The notes: generated by a model from the letters alone, not told the origin. A stretch of 7,563 nt of DNA from an uncultured Clostridium sp. (GCA_900541315.1 UQJF01000135.1:1-7563); one strand, 5' to 3'. Numbered from the stretch's first letter, positions 1-6,522 are shown. Translations and numbers: made by a program.

Positions 1-43
1 CAGCAAATGTCTGCTGCGCAGCCGCTTGTTTTTCCCTGCGCTC

Positions 44-52
44 ATTATATCA
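44..52 (-). promoter_or_regulatory. Candidate extended -10 promoter for a divergent gene left of the window
   Basis: Read on the minus strand this is TGATATAAT, a perfect extended -10 (TG, one base, TATAAT). No good -35 hexamer lies 16-18 bases upstream, but extended -10 promoters can work without one. Transcription would start near position 37 and leave the window, so the gene it serves is not visible. The presumed 5' leader contains the perfect palindrome GCTGCGCAGC (13-22) and a small CAGCA/TGCTG hairpin (1-5 with 12-16). AT-rich DNA can produce such a match by chance, so this is a moderate call. Confidence 0.4.
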
Positions 53-163
53 TAGTATCTTCATTCAGGCTCTCTGTTTTTCCTTGAAAGTTCCTTAAAT
101 ATTTCTTACTCTGCTAACAAGACGATACTTTTAACGATTTTTTACAATTTTTCATAATTGCGC

Positions 164-192
164 TTGACTTCCTATGAGTTTTATGTAAGAAT
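164..192 (+). promoter_or_regulatory. pyrB: Candidate promoter of the pyrBI operon
   Basis: TTGACT at 164-169 matches the -35 consensus in five of six bases. With a 17-base spacer the -10 is AAGAAT (187-192), preceded by TG at 184-185 as in an extended -10; TAAGAA with a 16-base spacer is the alternative. A T- and A-rich stretch at about 128-160 lies just upstream and could act as an UP element. Transcription would begin near 198-200, giving a leader of about 107 nt before pyrB. This is the best plus-strand promoter in the 306-base gene-free region, but the -10 is imperfect. Confidence 0.55.
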
Positions 193-199
193 ATGTCGA

Positions 200-253
200 G
201 GCACATAATCAGTGCCATTCTGGCTAAGATCAGCTGTCGCACTGGTTCAGTGC
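200..253 (+). promoter_or_regulatory. pyrB leader with mutually exclusive short hairpins
   Basis: Four complementary segments follow the predicted start site: GGCAC (200-204), CAGTGCC (210-216), GCACTG (239-244) and CAGTGC (248-253). The first two can form a 5-bp hairpin at the extreme 5' end of the RNA, and the last two a 6-bp hairpin with a 3-base loop. The second and third can instead pair for 6 bp, which would break both. No T-run follows the last hairpin, so this is not an ordinary attenuator, and nothing obvious pairs with the ribosome binding site at 294-300. Known pyrimidine control (PyrR-dependent attenuation, or UTP-sensitive leaders) is not recognisable. The stems are short and function is inference. 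Confidence 0.35.
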
Positions 254-306
254 TGAAGTATTTCCCAAAATCATGTAATTGAATATAAAAGGCAAAGGAG
301 AATCAC

Positions 307-1230
307 ATGAGACACTTATTGAATCCCTTAGACTTCTCTGTGGAGGAGATTGATGATCTTCTGGCGCTGGCAAGGGACATTGAAAGCAACCTTCCAAAAT
401 ATGCCCATGTCTGCGACGGCAAGAAGCTGGCTACATTATTCTATGAGCCAAGTACCCGTACACGTTTAAGCTTTGAAGCTGCTATGTTAAACCTTGGCGG
501 AAATGTTTTAGGTTTTTCATCTGCTAATTCCAGTTCTGCATCAAAGGGCGAAAGCGTTGCTGATACCATCCGCATGGTTTCCTGCTATGCAGATATCTGC
601 GCTATGCGTCATCCAAAAGAAGGTGCTGCTTATGTAGCTGCACAGAAAGCACGTATCCCGGTCATCAACGCAGGTGACGGCGGACACCAGCATCCAACAC
701 AGACTTTAACAGACCTTATGACCATCCGTTCATTAAAAGGTCGTCTGGATAACTTAACCATTGGCCTGTGCGGTGACTTAAAATTTGGCCGTACCGTCCA
801 CTCACTGATCAATGCCATGGTCCGCTATCCAGGTATAAAATTTGTTCTCATCTCCCCGCCTGAGCTTCGTATCCCTGACAGCATCCGTGAGGACGTTCTG
901 ATTGCTAATAACATTCCATTTGAAGAAATCGGCAGTCTGGATGATTCCATCGGCCAGCTGGATATCCTGTACATGACCCGTGTGCAGAAGGAGCGTTTCT
1001 TCAACGAAGAGGATTATATCCGCTTAAAAGACTGCTACATCTTAGACAAGAAGAGAATGGCAATGGCAAAGGATGATATGTTTGTTCTCCATCCACTTCC
1101 AAGAGTAAATGAGATCTCTGTAGAAGTAGATGACGACCCAAGAGCTGCTTATTTCAGACAGGCACAGTACGGCGTATATGTTCGTATGGCTCTGATCATG
1201 ACATTACTGGAGGTAGAAAAGCCATGTTAA
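307..1230 (+). CDS. pyrB: Aspartate carbamoyltransferase catalytic subunit PyrB
   Basis: Condenses carbamoyl phosphate with L-aspartate to N-carbamoyl-L-aspartate, the committed step of cytoplasmic pyrimidine synthesis. The 307 residues match the usual length of about 305-311. The carbamoyl-phosphate motif STRTR is at 49-53, the mobile active-site loop with its lysine at 80 in SASKGES, HPTQ at 129-132, [11 protein letters not shown] at 156-166 in the aspartate domain, and HPLPR at 262-266. The ATG is preceded by AAAGGAG (294-300) at 6-base spacing, which fixes the start. The last seven bases overlap pyrI, so the two chains are co-translated; in the E. coli enzyme (family knowledge) two catalytic trimers join three regulatory dimers. 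No key residue is missing. The other pyr genes are not in this window. Confidence 0.97.
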   Translation: MRHLLNPLDFSVEEIDDLLALARDIESNLPKYAHVCDGKKLATLFYEPSTRTRLSFEAAMLNLGGNVLGFSSANSSSASKGESVADTIRMVSCYADICAMRHPKEGAAYVAAQKARIPVINAGDGGHQHPTQTLTDLMTIRSLKGRLDNLTIGLCGDLKFGRTVHSLINAMVRYPGIKFVLISPPELRIPDSIREDVLIANNIPFEEIGSLDDSIGQLDILYMTRVQKERFFNEEDYIRLKDCYILDKKRMAMAKDDMFVLHPLPRVNEISVEVDDDPRAAYFRQAQYGVYVRMALIMTLLEVEKPC

Positions 1231-1655
1231 ATATCAGCGGATTAAAAGAAGGAATCGTACTTGACCATATTGAGGCTGGAAAAAGCCTTGATATCTACTA
1301 CCACTTAGGTCTTGATAAATTAGACTGCCAGGTAGCTATCATCAAGAATGCACGAAGCAATAAAATGGGCCGCAAGGACATCATTAAGATCGAAGGCGGA
1401 CTGGATAAGGTTGATCTGGATATCTTAGGATACATTGATCATACCATCACTGTTAATATCATCAAGGATGATCACATTGCAGAAAAGAAAGCATTAAAGC
1501 TTCCTAAAAAGATCACCAACGTGATCCACTGCAAGAATCCTCGCTGCATTACCTCTATTGAGCAGGAACTGCCTCATATCTTCTATCTTAGTGATGAAAA
1601 GACAGAGACATATCGCTGCCAGTACTGTGAAGAAAAATATAGCGATTTTAAATAA
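1224..1655 (+). CDS. pyrI: Aspartate carbamoyltransferase regulatory subunit PyrI
   Basis: Non-catalytic chain that binds nucleotide effectors and bridges PyrB trimers; in characterised relatives CTP inhibits and ATP activates. The 143 residues comprise an N-terminal allosteric domain (about 1-95) and a C-terminal zinc domain with all four zinc cysteines: C103 and C108 (C-X4-C), C132 and C135 (C-X2-C). Its ATG lies inside the end of pyrB, with GGAGGT at 1209-1214 nine bases upstream. At 143 residues it is slightly shorter than the E. coli chain (about 153), mainly at the N terminus where effectors bind, so the nucleotide response cannot be assumed to be the same. The gene ends 11 bases before a strong terminator, making pyrBI a self-contained two-gene operon. 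Confidence 0.95.
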   Translation: MLNISGLKEGIVLDHIEAGKSLDIYYHLGLDKLDCQVAIIKNARSNKMGRKDIIKIEGGLDKVDLDILGYIDHTITVNIIKDDHIAEKKALKLPKKITNVIHCKNPRCITSIEQELPHIFYLSDEKTETYRCQYCEEKYSDFK

Positions 1656-1666
1656 GACACATACCT

Positions 1667-1697
1667 AATCCCCCATCTGATGATGGGGGATTTTTTT
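1667..1697 (+). terminator. Intrinsic terminator of pyrBI
   Basis: An 11-bp perfect stem (AATCCCCCATC at 1667-1677 with GATGGGGGATT at 1682-1692), a 4-base loop TGAT, and a run of seven T from 1691 form a textbook rho-independent terminator. It begins 11 bases after the pyrI stop. There is no T-run on the other strand, so it serves only the plus strand. Confidence 0.95.
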
Positions 1698-1708
1698 ATT
1701 TGTCCTGC

Positions 1709-1762
1709 AAAAAGACCAGACACATTTATCCGTTTTATCCGGATAAAAAGTCTGGTCTTTTT
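1709..1762. terminator. Large symmetrical hairpin, likely bidirectional terminator
   Basis: AAAAAGACCAGAC (1709-1721) and GTCTGGTCTTTTT (1750-1762) are perfect 13-bp inverted arms. Inside them TTTATCCG (1725-1732) can pair with CGGATAAA (1740-1747), extending the stem; alternatively TTTTATCCGGATAAAA (1733-1748) is a perfect 16-bp palindrome. The arms end in T5 on both strands, as expected of a terminator shared by converging genes. It lies 27 bases after the VOC gene's stop on the minus strand and backs up the pyrBI terminator on the plus strand. Confidence 0.85.
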
Positions 1763-1789
1763 ACATGTATTCTCTCTTATTTAATTCCC

Positions 1790-2158
1790 TTATTTACGTT
1801 CTGGTACGATCTCGATCCAGTATCCATCAGGATCAGTGATAAAATAGATTCCCATAGACGGATTTTCGTAGCAGATGCAGCCCATTTCCTCATGCTTTTT
1901 ATGGATGCCGTCGTAATCATCTACATGAAAAGCCAGATGGAACTCACATTCTCCAAGATTGTATGGCTCTGTGCGGTCTTTTAACCAGGTCAGTTCCAGT
2001 GTGAAATCTGAAACTCCATCACCTAAGTAAACCAGCTTAAAAGAGCCGTCAGAAGCATCTTTTTCCCTTACTGGCTCCAGGCCTAATGCTTCTTTGTAAA
2101 AAGCAAGGCTCTTATTAAGATCTAATACATTAAAATTGAAGTGATTAAATTTGATCAT
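1790..2158 (-). CDS. Glyoxalase I-like VOC family metalloprotein
   Basis: Small vicinal-oxygen-chelate protein of two beta-alpha-beta-beta-beta modules. It most resembles lactoylglutathione lyase (GloA), which isomerises the methylglyoxal hemithioacetal. Counting from the start used here, the four metal ligands expected of that family are visible: H6 in the first strand, E55 in TLELTW, H74 in EFHLAFHV, and E116 in the closing DPDGYWIEIV. This 122-residue form starts at MIKFNHFNF, where family members normally begin. An in-frame ATG four codons upstream (2168-2170) overlaps the serS stop as TAATG and would give 126 residues; neither start has a strong ribosome binding site. It is last in the minus-strand series and followed by the bidirectional hairpin. 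Many clostridia lack glutathione, so the thiol partner is uncertain, and VOC folds cover other reactions. The fold is sure, the substrate is inferred. Confidence 0.85.
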   Translation of the reverse strand: MIKFNHFNFNVLDLNKSLAFYKEALGLEPVREKDASDGSFKLVYLGDGVSDFTLELTWLKDRTEPYNLGECEFHLAFHVDDYDGIHKKHEEMGCICYENPSMGIYFITDPDGYWIEIVPERK

Positions 2159-2169
2159 AAAAAACCCCA

Positions 2170-3465
2170 TTATTTGTTATTCTTTGGAACCATAGCTTCC
2201 ATACCGCCCATGTAAGGTCTTAATACCTCAGGAATACGTACAGAACCATCAGCCTGCAGGTTGTTCTCTAAGAATGCGATCAGCATACGTGGCGGAGCTA
2301 CTACTGTGTTGTTTAAAGTGTGAGCCAGATACTTGGTGCCATCTTCTCCCTGAACACGGATCTTTAAGCGGCGTGCCTGGGCATCACCTAAGTTGGAGCA
2401 GCTTCCTACTTCAAAATACTTCTTCTGTCTTGGAGACCATGCCTCTACGTCGCAGGACTTAACCTTTAAGTCGGCTAAGTCACCAGAACAGCACTCCAAG
2501 GTTCTTACCGGAATATCCATGGAACGGAACAGGTCTACTGTGTTCTGCCACAGCTTATCATACCACATCGGGCTTTCTTCTGGTTTGCAGACAACGATCA
2601 TTTCCTGCTTCTCAAACTGATGGATACGGTATACACCTCTCTCCTCGATTCCATGGGCACCTTTTTCCTTACGGAAGCATGGAGAATAGCTGGTCAGGGT
2701 CAGCGGCAGCTGTGTCTCTGGAGTAATGGTATCAATAAACTTACCGATCATAGAATGCTCACTGGTTCCGATCAGGTACAGATCTTCTCCCTCGATCTTG
2801 TACATCATAGCGTCCATTTCAGCAAAGCTCATAACGCCAGTCACTACATTGCTACGGATCATGAAAGGAGGTACACAGTAAGTAAATCCACGGTTGATCA
2901 TGAAATCCCTAGCATATGCAATAACTGCGGAATGCAGTCTTGCGATATCACCCATTAAGTAGTAGAAGCCGTTTCCTGCTACTCTTCTTGCTGCATCTAA
3001 GTCAATGCCATTGAAGCTTTCCATAATATCTGTGTGATATGGGATCTCAAAATCAGGTACTACCGGCTCGCCAAAACGTTCAATCTCTACATTCTGGCTG
3101 TCATCTTTGCCAATCGGCACGCTTGGATCGATGATATTAGGAATAGTCATCATGATCTTTAAGATCTTTTCAGAAAGCTCTGCTTCTTTTGCTTCTAATT
3201 CAGTCAGTCTTGCAGAGTTAGCACTAACCTGCTTCTTAACCTCTTCTGCTTCTTCCTTTTTGCCCTGTCCCATAAGAGCACCGATCTGCTTGGACAGTTT
3301 ATTTCTGCTTGCTCTTAAATCATCTGCTTCCTTCTGGGTAGTGCGGTTTTCTGCATCCAGTGCAATAACCTCATCTACCAGCGGCAGCTTGCTGTCCTGA
3401 AATTTATTCTTAATATTCTGCTTTACAATGTCTGGATTTTCTCTGACAAACTTTAAATCTAACAT
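2170..3465 (-). CDS. serS: Serine--tRNA ligase, atypical active-site motif subtype
   Basis: Charges tRNA-Ser (and tRNA-Sec where present) with serine in the cytoplasm. The 431 residues match the usual 420-430. Residues 1 to about 110 form the charged N-terminal coiled-coil arm that grips the long variable arm of tRNA-Ser; the class II catalytic core follows. The serine-site motif is GTSEH (233-237), motif 2 starts with FRKEKG (264-269) and continues into RIHQFEKQEM (280-289), and motif 3 is NNTVVAPPR (385-393) with its arginine at 393. As I recall them, mainstream bacterial enzymes have TAE, FRSEAG and NGSGLAVGR at these places, so this belongs to a divergent subtype that I believe is common in Clostridia. 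AGGAGGAG (3470-3477) lies four bases before the ATG. A promoter sits in the 134-base gap upstream; that gap is too short for a normal T-box. Confidence 0.95.
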   Translation of the reverse strand: MLDLKFVRENPDIVKQNIKNKFQDSKLPLVDEVIALDAENRTTQKEADDLRASRNKLSKQIGALMGQGKKEEAEEVKKQVSANSARLTELEAKEAELSEKILKIMMTIPNIIDPSVPIGKDDSQNVEIERFGEPVVPDFEIPYHTDIMESFNGIDLDAARRVAGNGFYYLMGDIARLHSAVIAYARDFMINRGFTYCVPPFMIRSNVVTGVMSFAEMDAMMYKIEGEDLYLIGTSEHSMIGKFIDTITPETQLPLTLTSYSPCFRKEKGAHGIEERGVYRIHQFEKQEMIVVCKPEESPMWYDKLWQNTVDLFRSMDIPVRTLECCSGDLADLKVKSCDVEAWSPRQKKYFEVGSCSNLGDAQARRLKIRVQGEDGTKYLAHTLNNTVVAPPRMLIAFLENNLQADGSVRIPEVLRPYMGGMEAMVPKNNK

Positions 3466-3512
3466 GCTACTCCTCCTGGATCTTCATTTCCTTATTTATA
3501 TAGCGATCAGTT

Positions 3513-3541
3513 TATATAGAATACATCCCATATTTCGCCAA
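3513..3541 (-). promoter_or_regulatory. serS: Candidate serS promoter
   Basis: On the minus strand TTGGCG (3536-3541) and TATATA (3513-3518) are separated by exactly 17 bases, giving a transcript with a leader of about 40 nt before serS. A second, weaker TATACT-type element lies a little further upstream on the minus strand. The rest of 3466-3599 has no intrinsic terminator after the kinase gene, only the weak AAAAG-AC-CTTTT symmetry near 3576-3587. serS can therefore be transcribed alone and may also receive read-through. Confidence 0.5.
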
Positions 3542-3599
3542 CTGTTATTGAGTATATAACATTTTCCCAAGATTGAAAAGACCTTTTTGCGTTTAGGGT

Positions 3600-4445
3600 T
3601 CATTTTCCGCTGTACCGCACCAGCTTACCCATCAGTTCTTCAAAGCATACACCATTTTCCACTGGTATCTGAAGTTCTTCAGAACGGCGGATACAGTCTT
3701 TTACAAAATCTGCAGCTAGTGCCACTCCCTCTGACAAGCTTCCTCCTCTTACACAGACACCTGCTACTACTGATGAAAATACGTCACCTGTACCTGGACG
3801 TTCTGTACCGACCTTTTTGCGGCGGATATAAGTTATTTTCTTTTCCCTTTCCGCTACTGCATTGACCAGATACTCTCCTTCTCTCACACCGGTGATCACA
3901 ACGCCAGATGGACCCATAGCAAGAAGTTCTTCTGTAAGCCCTTCTATCTCTTTCCGGCTCCAGCCTTCTTTTTTAAAAGGGCGTTCTGTTAAAATGCAGG
4001 CCTCTGTAAGATTTGGTGTTAAAATATCTGCCATTTCTGCAAGTTCCCGCATTTTCCGGCACATGGTTTCTGTATAAGTGGCATAGGTTTCCCCGTGGTC
4101 TCCCATGATCGGATCCACGATCACTTTGGTTTCCGGTTTCTTAAATTCAGTGATCATATCTTTAACTATCTGGATCTGGCGCTCAGAGCCTAAAAAGCCG
4201 GAGACAATGCCATCAAAGGATAATCCCAGTTCTTTCCATTTTTCAATATAAGGTTCCATTTTATCAGTATAATCATCAAAAAAATACACTGGGAAACCGG
4301 TGTGATTGGAAAGCACTGAGGTGGGAACCGGACAGCACTGGATCTTCAGTGCCGCTAAAACAGGCAGAGCCGCTGTAATAGAACAGCGGCCATAACCTGA
4401 AAGATCATTGATCATTGCGATTTTTTTCTGGTGGTATTGTGTCAT
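3600..4445 (-). CDS. pdxY: Pyridoxal/pyridoxamine kinase (PdxK/PdxY family)
   Basis: Ribokinase-fold kinase that phosphorylates vitamin B6 vitamers with ATP, the salvage route to pyridoxal 5'-phosphate. The 281 residues fit PdxY/PdxK (about 283-287). Visible signatures are the N-terminal NDLSGYGR (13-20), SNHTGF (46-51) and SGFLGS (82-87) of the substrate region, DPIMGDHGE (111-119), TPNLTEA (143-149), and the anion-hole and catalytic motif RPGTGDVF (216-223) with the base D221. It follows the S component by 12 bases; GGAG sits just upstream of its ATG. The pairing of transporter and kinase suggests uptake followed by trapping as the phosphate. The kinase family is sure. Preference among pyridoxal, pyridoxine and pyridoxamine cannot be read from sequence, and some relatives act on hydroxymethylpyrimidine. 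Confidence 0.88.
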   Translation of the reverse strand: MTQYHQKKIAMINDLSGYGRCSITAALPVLAALKIQCCPVPTSVLSNHTGFPVYFFDDYTDKMEPYIEKWKELGLSFDGIVSGFLGSERQIQIVKDMITEFKKPETKVIVDPIMGDHGETYATYTETMCRKMRELAEMADILTPNLTEACILTERPFKKEGWSRKEIEGLTEELLAMGPSGVVITGVREGEYLVNAVAEREKKITYIRRKKVGTERPGTGDVFSSVVAGVCVRGGSLSEGVALAADFVKDCIRRSEELQIPVENGVCFEELMGKLVRYSGK

Positions 4446-4457
4446 TCTTCACTCCAT

Positions 4458-5075
4458 TTATTTTAATTTATCGAATAACCCAGAACGGATCAGCGCCGTT
4501 CTTACCGGCATGTAGATCACAACAGATGCAATGGTGGATGTAACTGCATTAATAGAAGTTGCTGCTACATTCCATGCAAGTGTCAGATCTGCTGCAGGTT
4601 TTCCCATGATCCATAATTTGTAGTAATAACCTACTAAAGGATCAAAGATCACATTAAACAGCAGACCGCTGACTGCTGCAGCAATTGCATAAGTTAATAC
4701 TTTTTTACTGTCCTTTGTTTCATTAATATGTCCGATGTGATGCGCTACTAAACCTGCTATCAGGCCAATGCAAAGCTTTAAAACAAAGGTCTTTGGTGCA
4801 TAGAACACATACTTAGGATCAAAAAGATCACCGATGGTCATACCGATAGCACCGCCTAAACCGCCGTAAAAGCCGCCTAAAAGCAATGCACCTAAAACGC
4901 AGACTGCATTTCCAAGATGAATAGATGTTGCATCTCCGCCTGGAAGATAGATCTTAAACTGTAAAAATGTAAATACCACGTAGGATAATGCTGCAAAAAG
5001 TCCTGTAAGAGCGATCTTATATACTTTATTGCTCCCTGTTTTTGAGTCTTCATGTACTGCCTGTGCTGTATTCAT
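4458..5075 (-). CDS. ECF transporter S component, probably for vitamin B6
   Basis: Integral membrane substrate-binding subunit of an energy-coupling factor importer. The 205 residues contain about six hydrophobic segments (near 20-40, 53-75, 76-90, 97-114, 125-150 and 165-190). A small-residue pattern in the first helix (ALTGLFAAL, 22-30) is the kind used to dock on the EcfT subunit, and HLGN (53-56) begins the second. No ATPase (EcfA) or EcfT gene is next to it, so it probably shares a module encoded elsewhere, as in group II ECF systems. AGGAGGT (5081-5087) precedes the ATG by five bases. The following gene is a B6 kinase, so pyridoxine, pyridoxal or pyridoxamine is the best substrate guess (PdxU-like). 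A thiamine precursor is the alternative, since thiN lies just upstream. The family is sure, the substrate is inference. Confidence 0.85.
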   Translation of the reverse strand: MNTAQAVHEDSKTGSNKVYKIALTGLFAALSYVVFTFLQFKIYLPGGDATSIHLGNAVCVLGALLLGGFYGGLGGAIGMTIGDLFDPKYVFYAPKTFVLKLCIGLIAGLVAHHIGHINETKDSKKVLTYAIAAAVSGLLFNVIFDPLVGYYYKLWIMGKPAADLTLAWNVAATSINAVTSTIASVVIYMPVRTALIRSGLFDKLK

Positions 5076-5136
5076 AATTGACCTCCTCTGTCCGGTTTAT
5101 TGTTAGTTATTTATCCGGCTCTTTTACTTAGAAGGT

Positions 5137-5165
5137 ATACTAACACTTTAGTGGGTAGTTTTAAA
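5137..5165 (-). promoter_or_regulatory. Candidate promoter with overlapping inverted repeat before the S component
   Basis: On the minus strand TTTAAA (5160-5165) and TAGTAT (5137-5142) are 17 bases apart, each matching consensus in four of six bases. The plus-strand inverted repeat ACTAA-CACT-TTAGT (5139-5152) covers the -10 and part of the spacer, where a repressor would sit. Upstream of it, TCCAGTTT occurs twice (5168-5175 and 5192-5199) with starts 24 bases apart. No T-run terminator follows thiN in this 132-base gap. Binding by a regulator is inference; each element is short. Confidence 0.3.
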
Positions 5166-5207
5166 TATCCAGTTTATTCATTTTAAACCAGTCCAGTTTT
5201 TGATCCA

Positions 5208-5858
5208 TCAGTCATGGGACTCTACCGTGATCAGAACACCGTCAGACAACGTAATCCTACCTTCCTCTTCTACCAGCTCATTGCTGATACAGAGGCTGGT
5301 TCCAATAAAAATATCACGGTCTGTAAGTGGATACTTAAAGCCTTTTAAAGTGATCCCTTTTACTTCTTGCGTAAGAGGCAGGAAGGAAATATATTTCCCC
5401 CATACTGCATCTTTTCGGAAAATATGTTCCTCATCTATGAGATACAGACGGTTCTGGGGATCCACAATCTCTGCATAAGTGCCTTTTTGCAGGCATGGAA
5501 ACAGCAAATGGATATTCCCGATCATATGATCCAGTCTTCCTCCTGTAGCTCCCAGCAGTGTAATATGGCTGCAGTTCATGGCAAGAGCACGCTTAATGGC
5601 AAGCTCTGTGTCTGTATCATCTTTTTCCGGCTGATGCACTTCCCATATGATATGTTCCATTTTCCGGTAGTAAGACAATATCTCCGAGCGGACAGTATCA
5701 AAATCTCCTACGATCACATCCGGGATGATCCCCAGCTCTTTTGCAGCTTCCAGTCCTCCATCTACAGCTATTACTTTTTCATATTTACTTTTCTCTAAAA
5801 AAGAACCGGCGAAAGCAAGGGAAAGCTTCCCGCCGGTCAAGATCAGACAACGTTTCAT
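5208..5858 (-). CDS. thiN: Thiamine pyrophosphokinase ThiN
   Basis: Transfers pyrophosphate from ATP to thiamine, giving thiamine diphosphate in one step in the cytoplasm. The 216 residues match the bacterial ThiN family (about 210-215). The N-terminal catalytic domain shows VDGG (32-35), PDVIVGDFD (46-54), KDDTDTE (79-85) and GATGGRLDH (103-111), the acidic and glycine-rich residues that bind magnesium and ATP. The C-terminal beta domain shows the thiamine-contact pattern S188, S192 and N193 in TSLCISNE. Its ATG overlaps the rpe stop by four bases (ATGA), and AAGGAA (5867-5872) precedes it by eight bases inside rpe, so it is translationally coupled. No TPP riboswitch is visible, and there is no room for one inside the operon. 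The rpe-thiN order is common in Firmicutes; rpe is metabolically linked, since transketolase needs thiamine diphosphate. Confidence 0.95.
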   Translation of the reverse strand: MKRCLILTGGKLSLAFAGSFLEKSKYEKVIAVDGGLEAAKELGIIPDVIVGDFDTVRSEILSYYRKMEHIIWEVHQPEKDDTDTELAIKRALAMNCSHITLLGATGGRLDHMIGNIHLLFPCLQKGTYAEIVDPQNRLYLIDEEHIFRKDAVWGKYISFLPLTQEVKGITLKGFKYPLTDRDIFIGTSLCISNELVEEEGRITLSDGVLITVESHD

Positions 5859-6520
5859 TTCTCGTATTCCTTAAAGATCTCATTAAATTCTTTTACTCTT
5901 GCTGCCGGATCGGAACCGAAAACAGCAGAACCTGCGACAAATACATTGGCACCTGCTTCTAATACCTCTCTTACATTAGCTGCGCTGATGCCACCATCTA
6001 CCTGTATATCAGCAGTAAGACCCTTTTCATCACACATAGCCCGCACCTGCTTTACCTTTTCTAATGTATAAGGAATGAACTTCTGGCCGCCAAAACCTGG
6101 ATTTACAGTCATGATCAGTACCATGTCCACCTGACCTAAGATACATTCCAGTACAGATACAGGAGTAGCTGGATTTAAGGCAACACCTGCTTTGCAGCCA
6201 GCCTCCTTGATCTGGTTTACAACCCGGTCCAGGTGGGTACATGCCTCTGCATGGACAGTAATGATATCTGCTCCCGCATTTTTAATATCTTCTATATAGC
6301 GCCCTGGTTCTTCCACCATCATATGAACATCAAAAGTCATATTCGTAACTTTTCTTAAGCTTTTAAGAACCGGCATTCCAAAAGAAATACTTGGAACAAA
6401 GGCTCCATCCATTACATCCAGATGCAGATAAGGTGCCCCTGCTTCTTCAATCTCATGAACCTGTTCTCCCAGTTTGGTAAAATCTGCCGCCAGTAATGAC
6501 GGTGCTACTTTGTATTCCAT
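5855..6520 (-). CDS. rpe: Ribulose-phosphate 3-epimerase
   Basis: Interconverts D-ribulose 5-phosphate and D-xylulose 5-phosphate in the non-oxidative pentose phosphate pathway. The 221 residues form a complete TIM barrel. The active site is intact: S8 in PSLLAADF, H33 and D35 in HLDVMDG (with M37), H66 in FDVHMMV, the phosphate loop NPGFGGQ (140-146), D175 in VDGG, and the second phosphate grip AGSAVF (196-201). H33, D35, H66 and D175 are the expected metal ligands, with D35 and D175 also the acid-base pair. The start is two bases after the rsgA stop, with AAAGGAG inside the end of rsgA, so it depends on upstream transcription. Allulose 6-phosphate epimerases share the fold, but the context favours Rpe. 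Confidence 0.96.
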   Translation of the reverse strand: MEYKVAPSLLAADFTKLGEQVHEIEEAGAPYLHLDVMDGAFVPSISFGMPVLKSLRKVTNMTFDVHMMVEEPGRYIEDIKNAGADIITVHAEACTHLDRVVNQIKEAGCKAGVALNPATPVSVLECILGQVDMVLIMTVNPGFGGQKFIPYTLEKVKQVRAMCDEKGLTADIQVDGGISAANVREVLEAGANVFVAGSAVFGSDPAARVKEFNEIFKEYEK

Positions 6521-6522
6521 AA

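Noticed and set aside
193..306. PyrR-binding attenuator before pyrB
   Set aside because: No PyrR anti-antiterminator consensus and no terminator with a U-run could be found in the leader.
1700..1984. Plus-strand open frame of 94 codons
   Set aside because: It begins in the T-rich terminator zone and runs antisense to the well-supported VOC gene; it has no ribosome binding site and no family resemblance.
3107..3400. Plus-strand serine/alanine-rich open frame
   Set aside because: It is the mirror of the coiled-coil codons of serS, a common source of false open frames.
3466..3599. T-box leader for serS
   Set aside because: The gap is only 134 bases with a promoter in its middle. It has no recognisable T-box sequence and no terminator before serS.
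5367..5798. Plus-strand open frame of 143 codons
   Set aside because: It is antisense to thiN, whose motifs are complete; the translation is low-complexity and resembles no protein.
5859..5960. TPP riboswitch for thiN
   Set aside because: The upstream sequence is the coding end of rpe and thiN overlaps it, so there is no leader and no THI-box-like structure.
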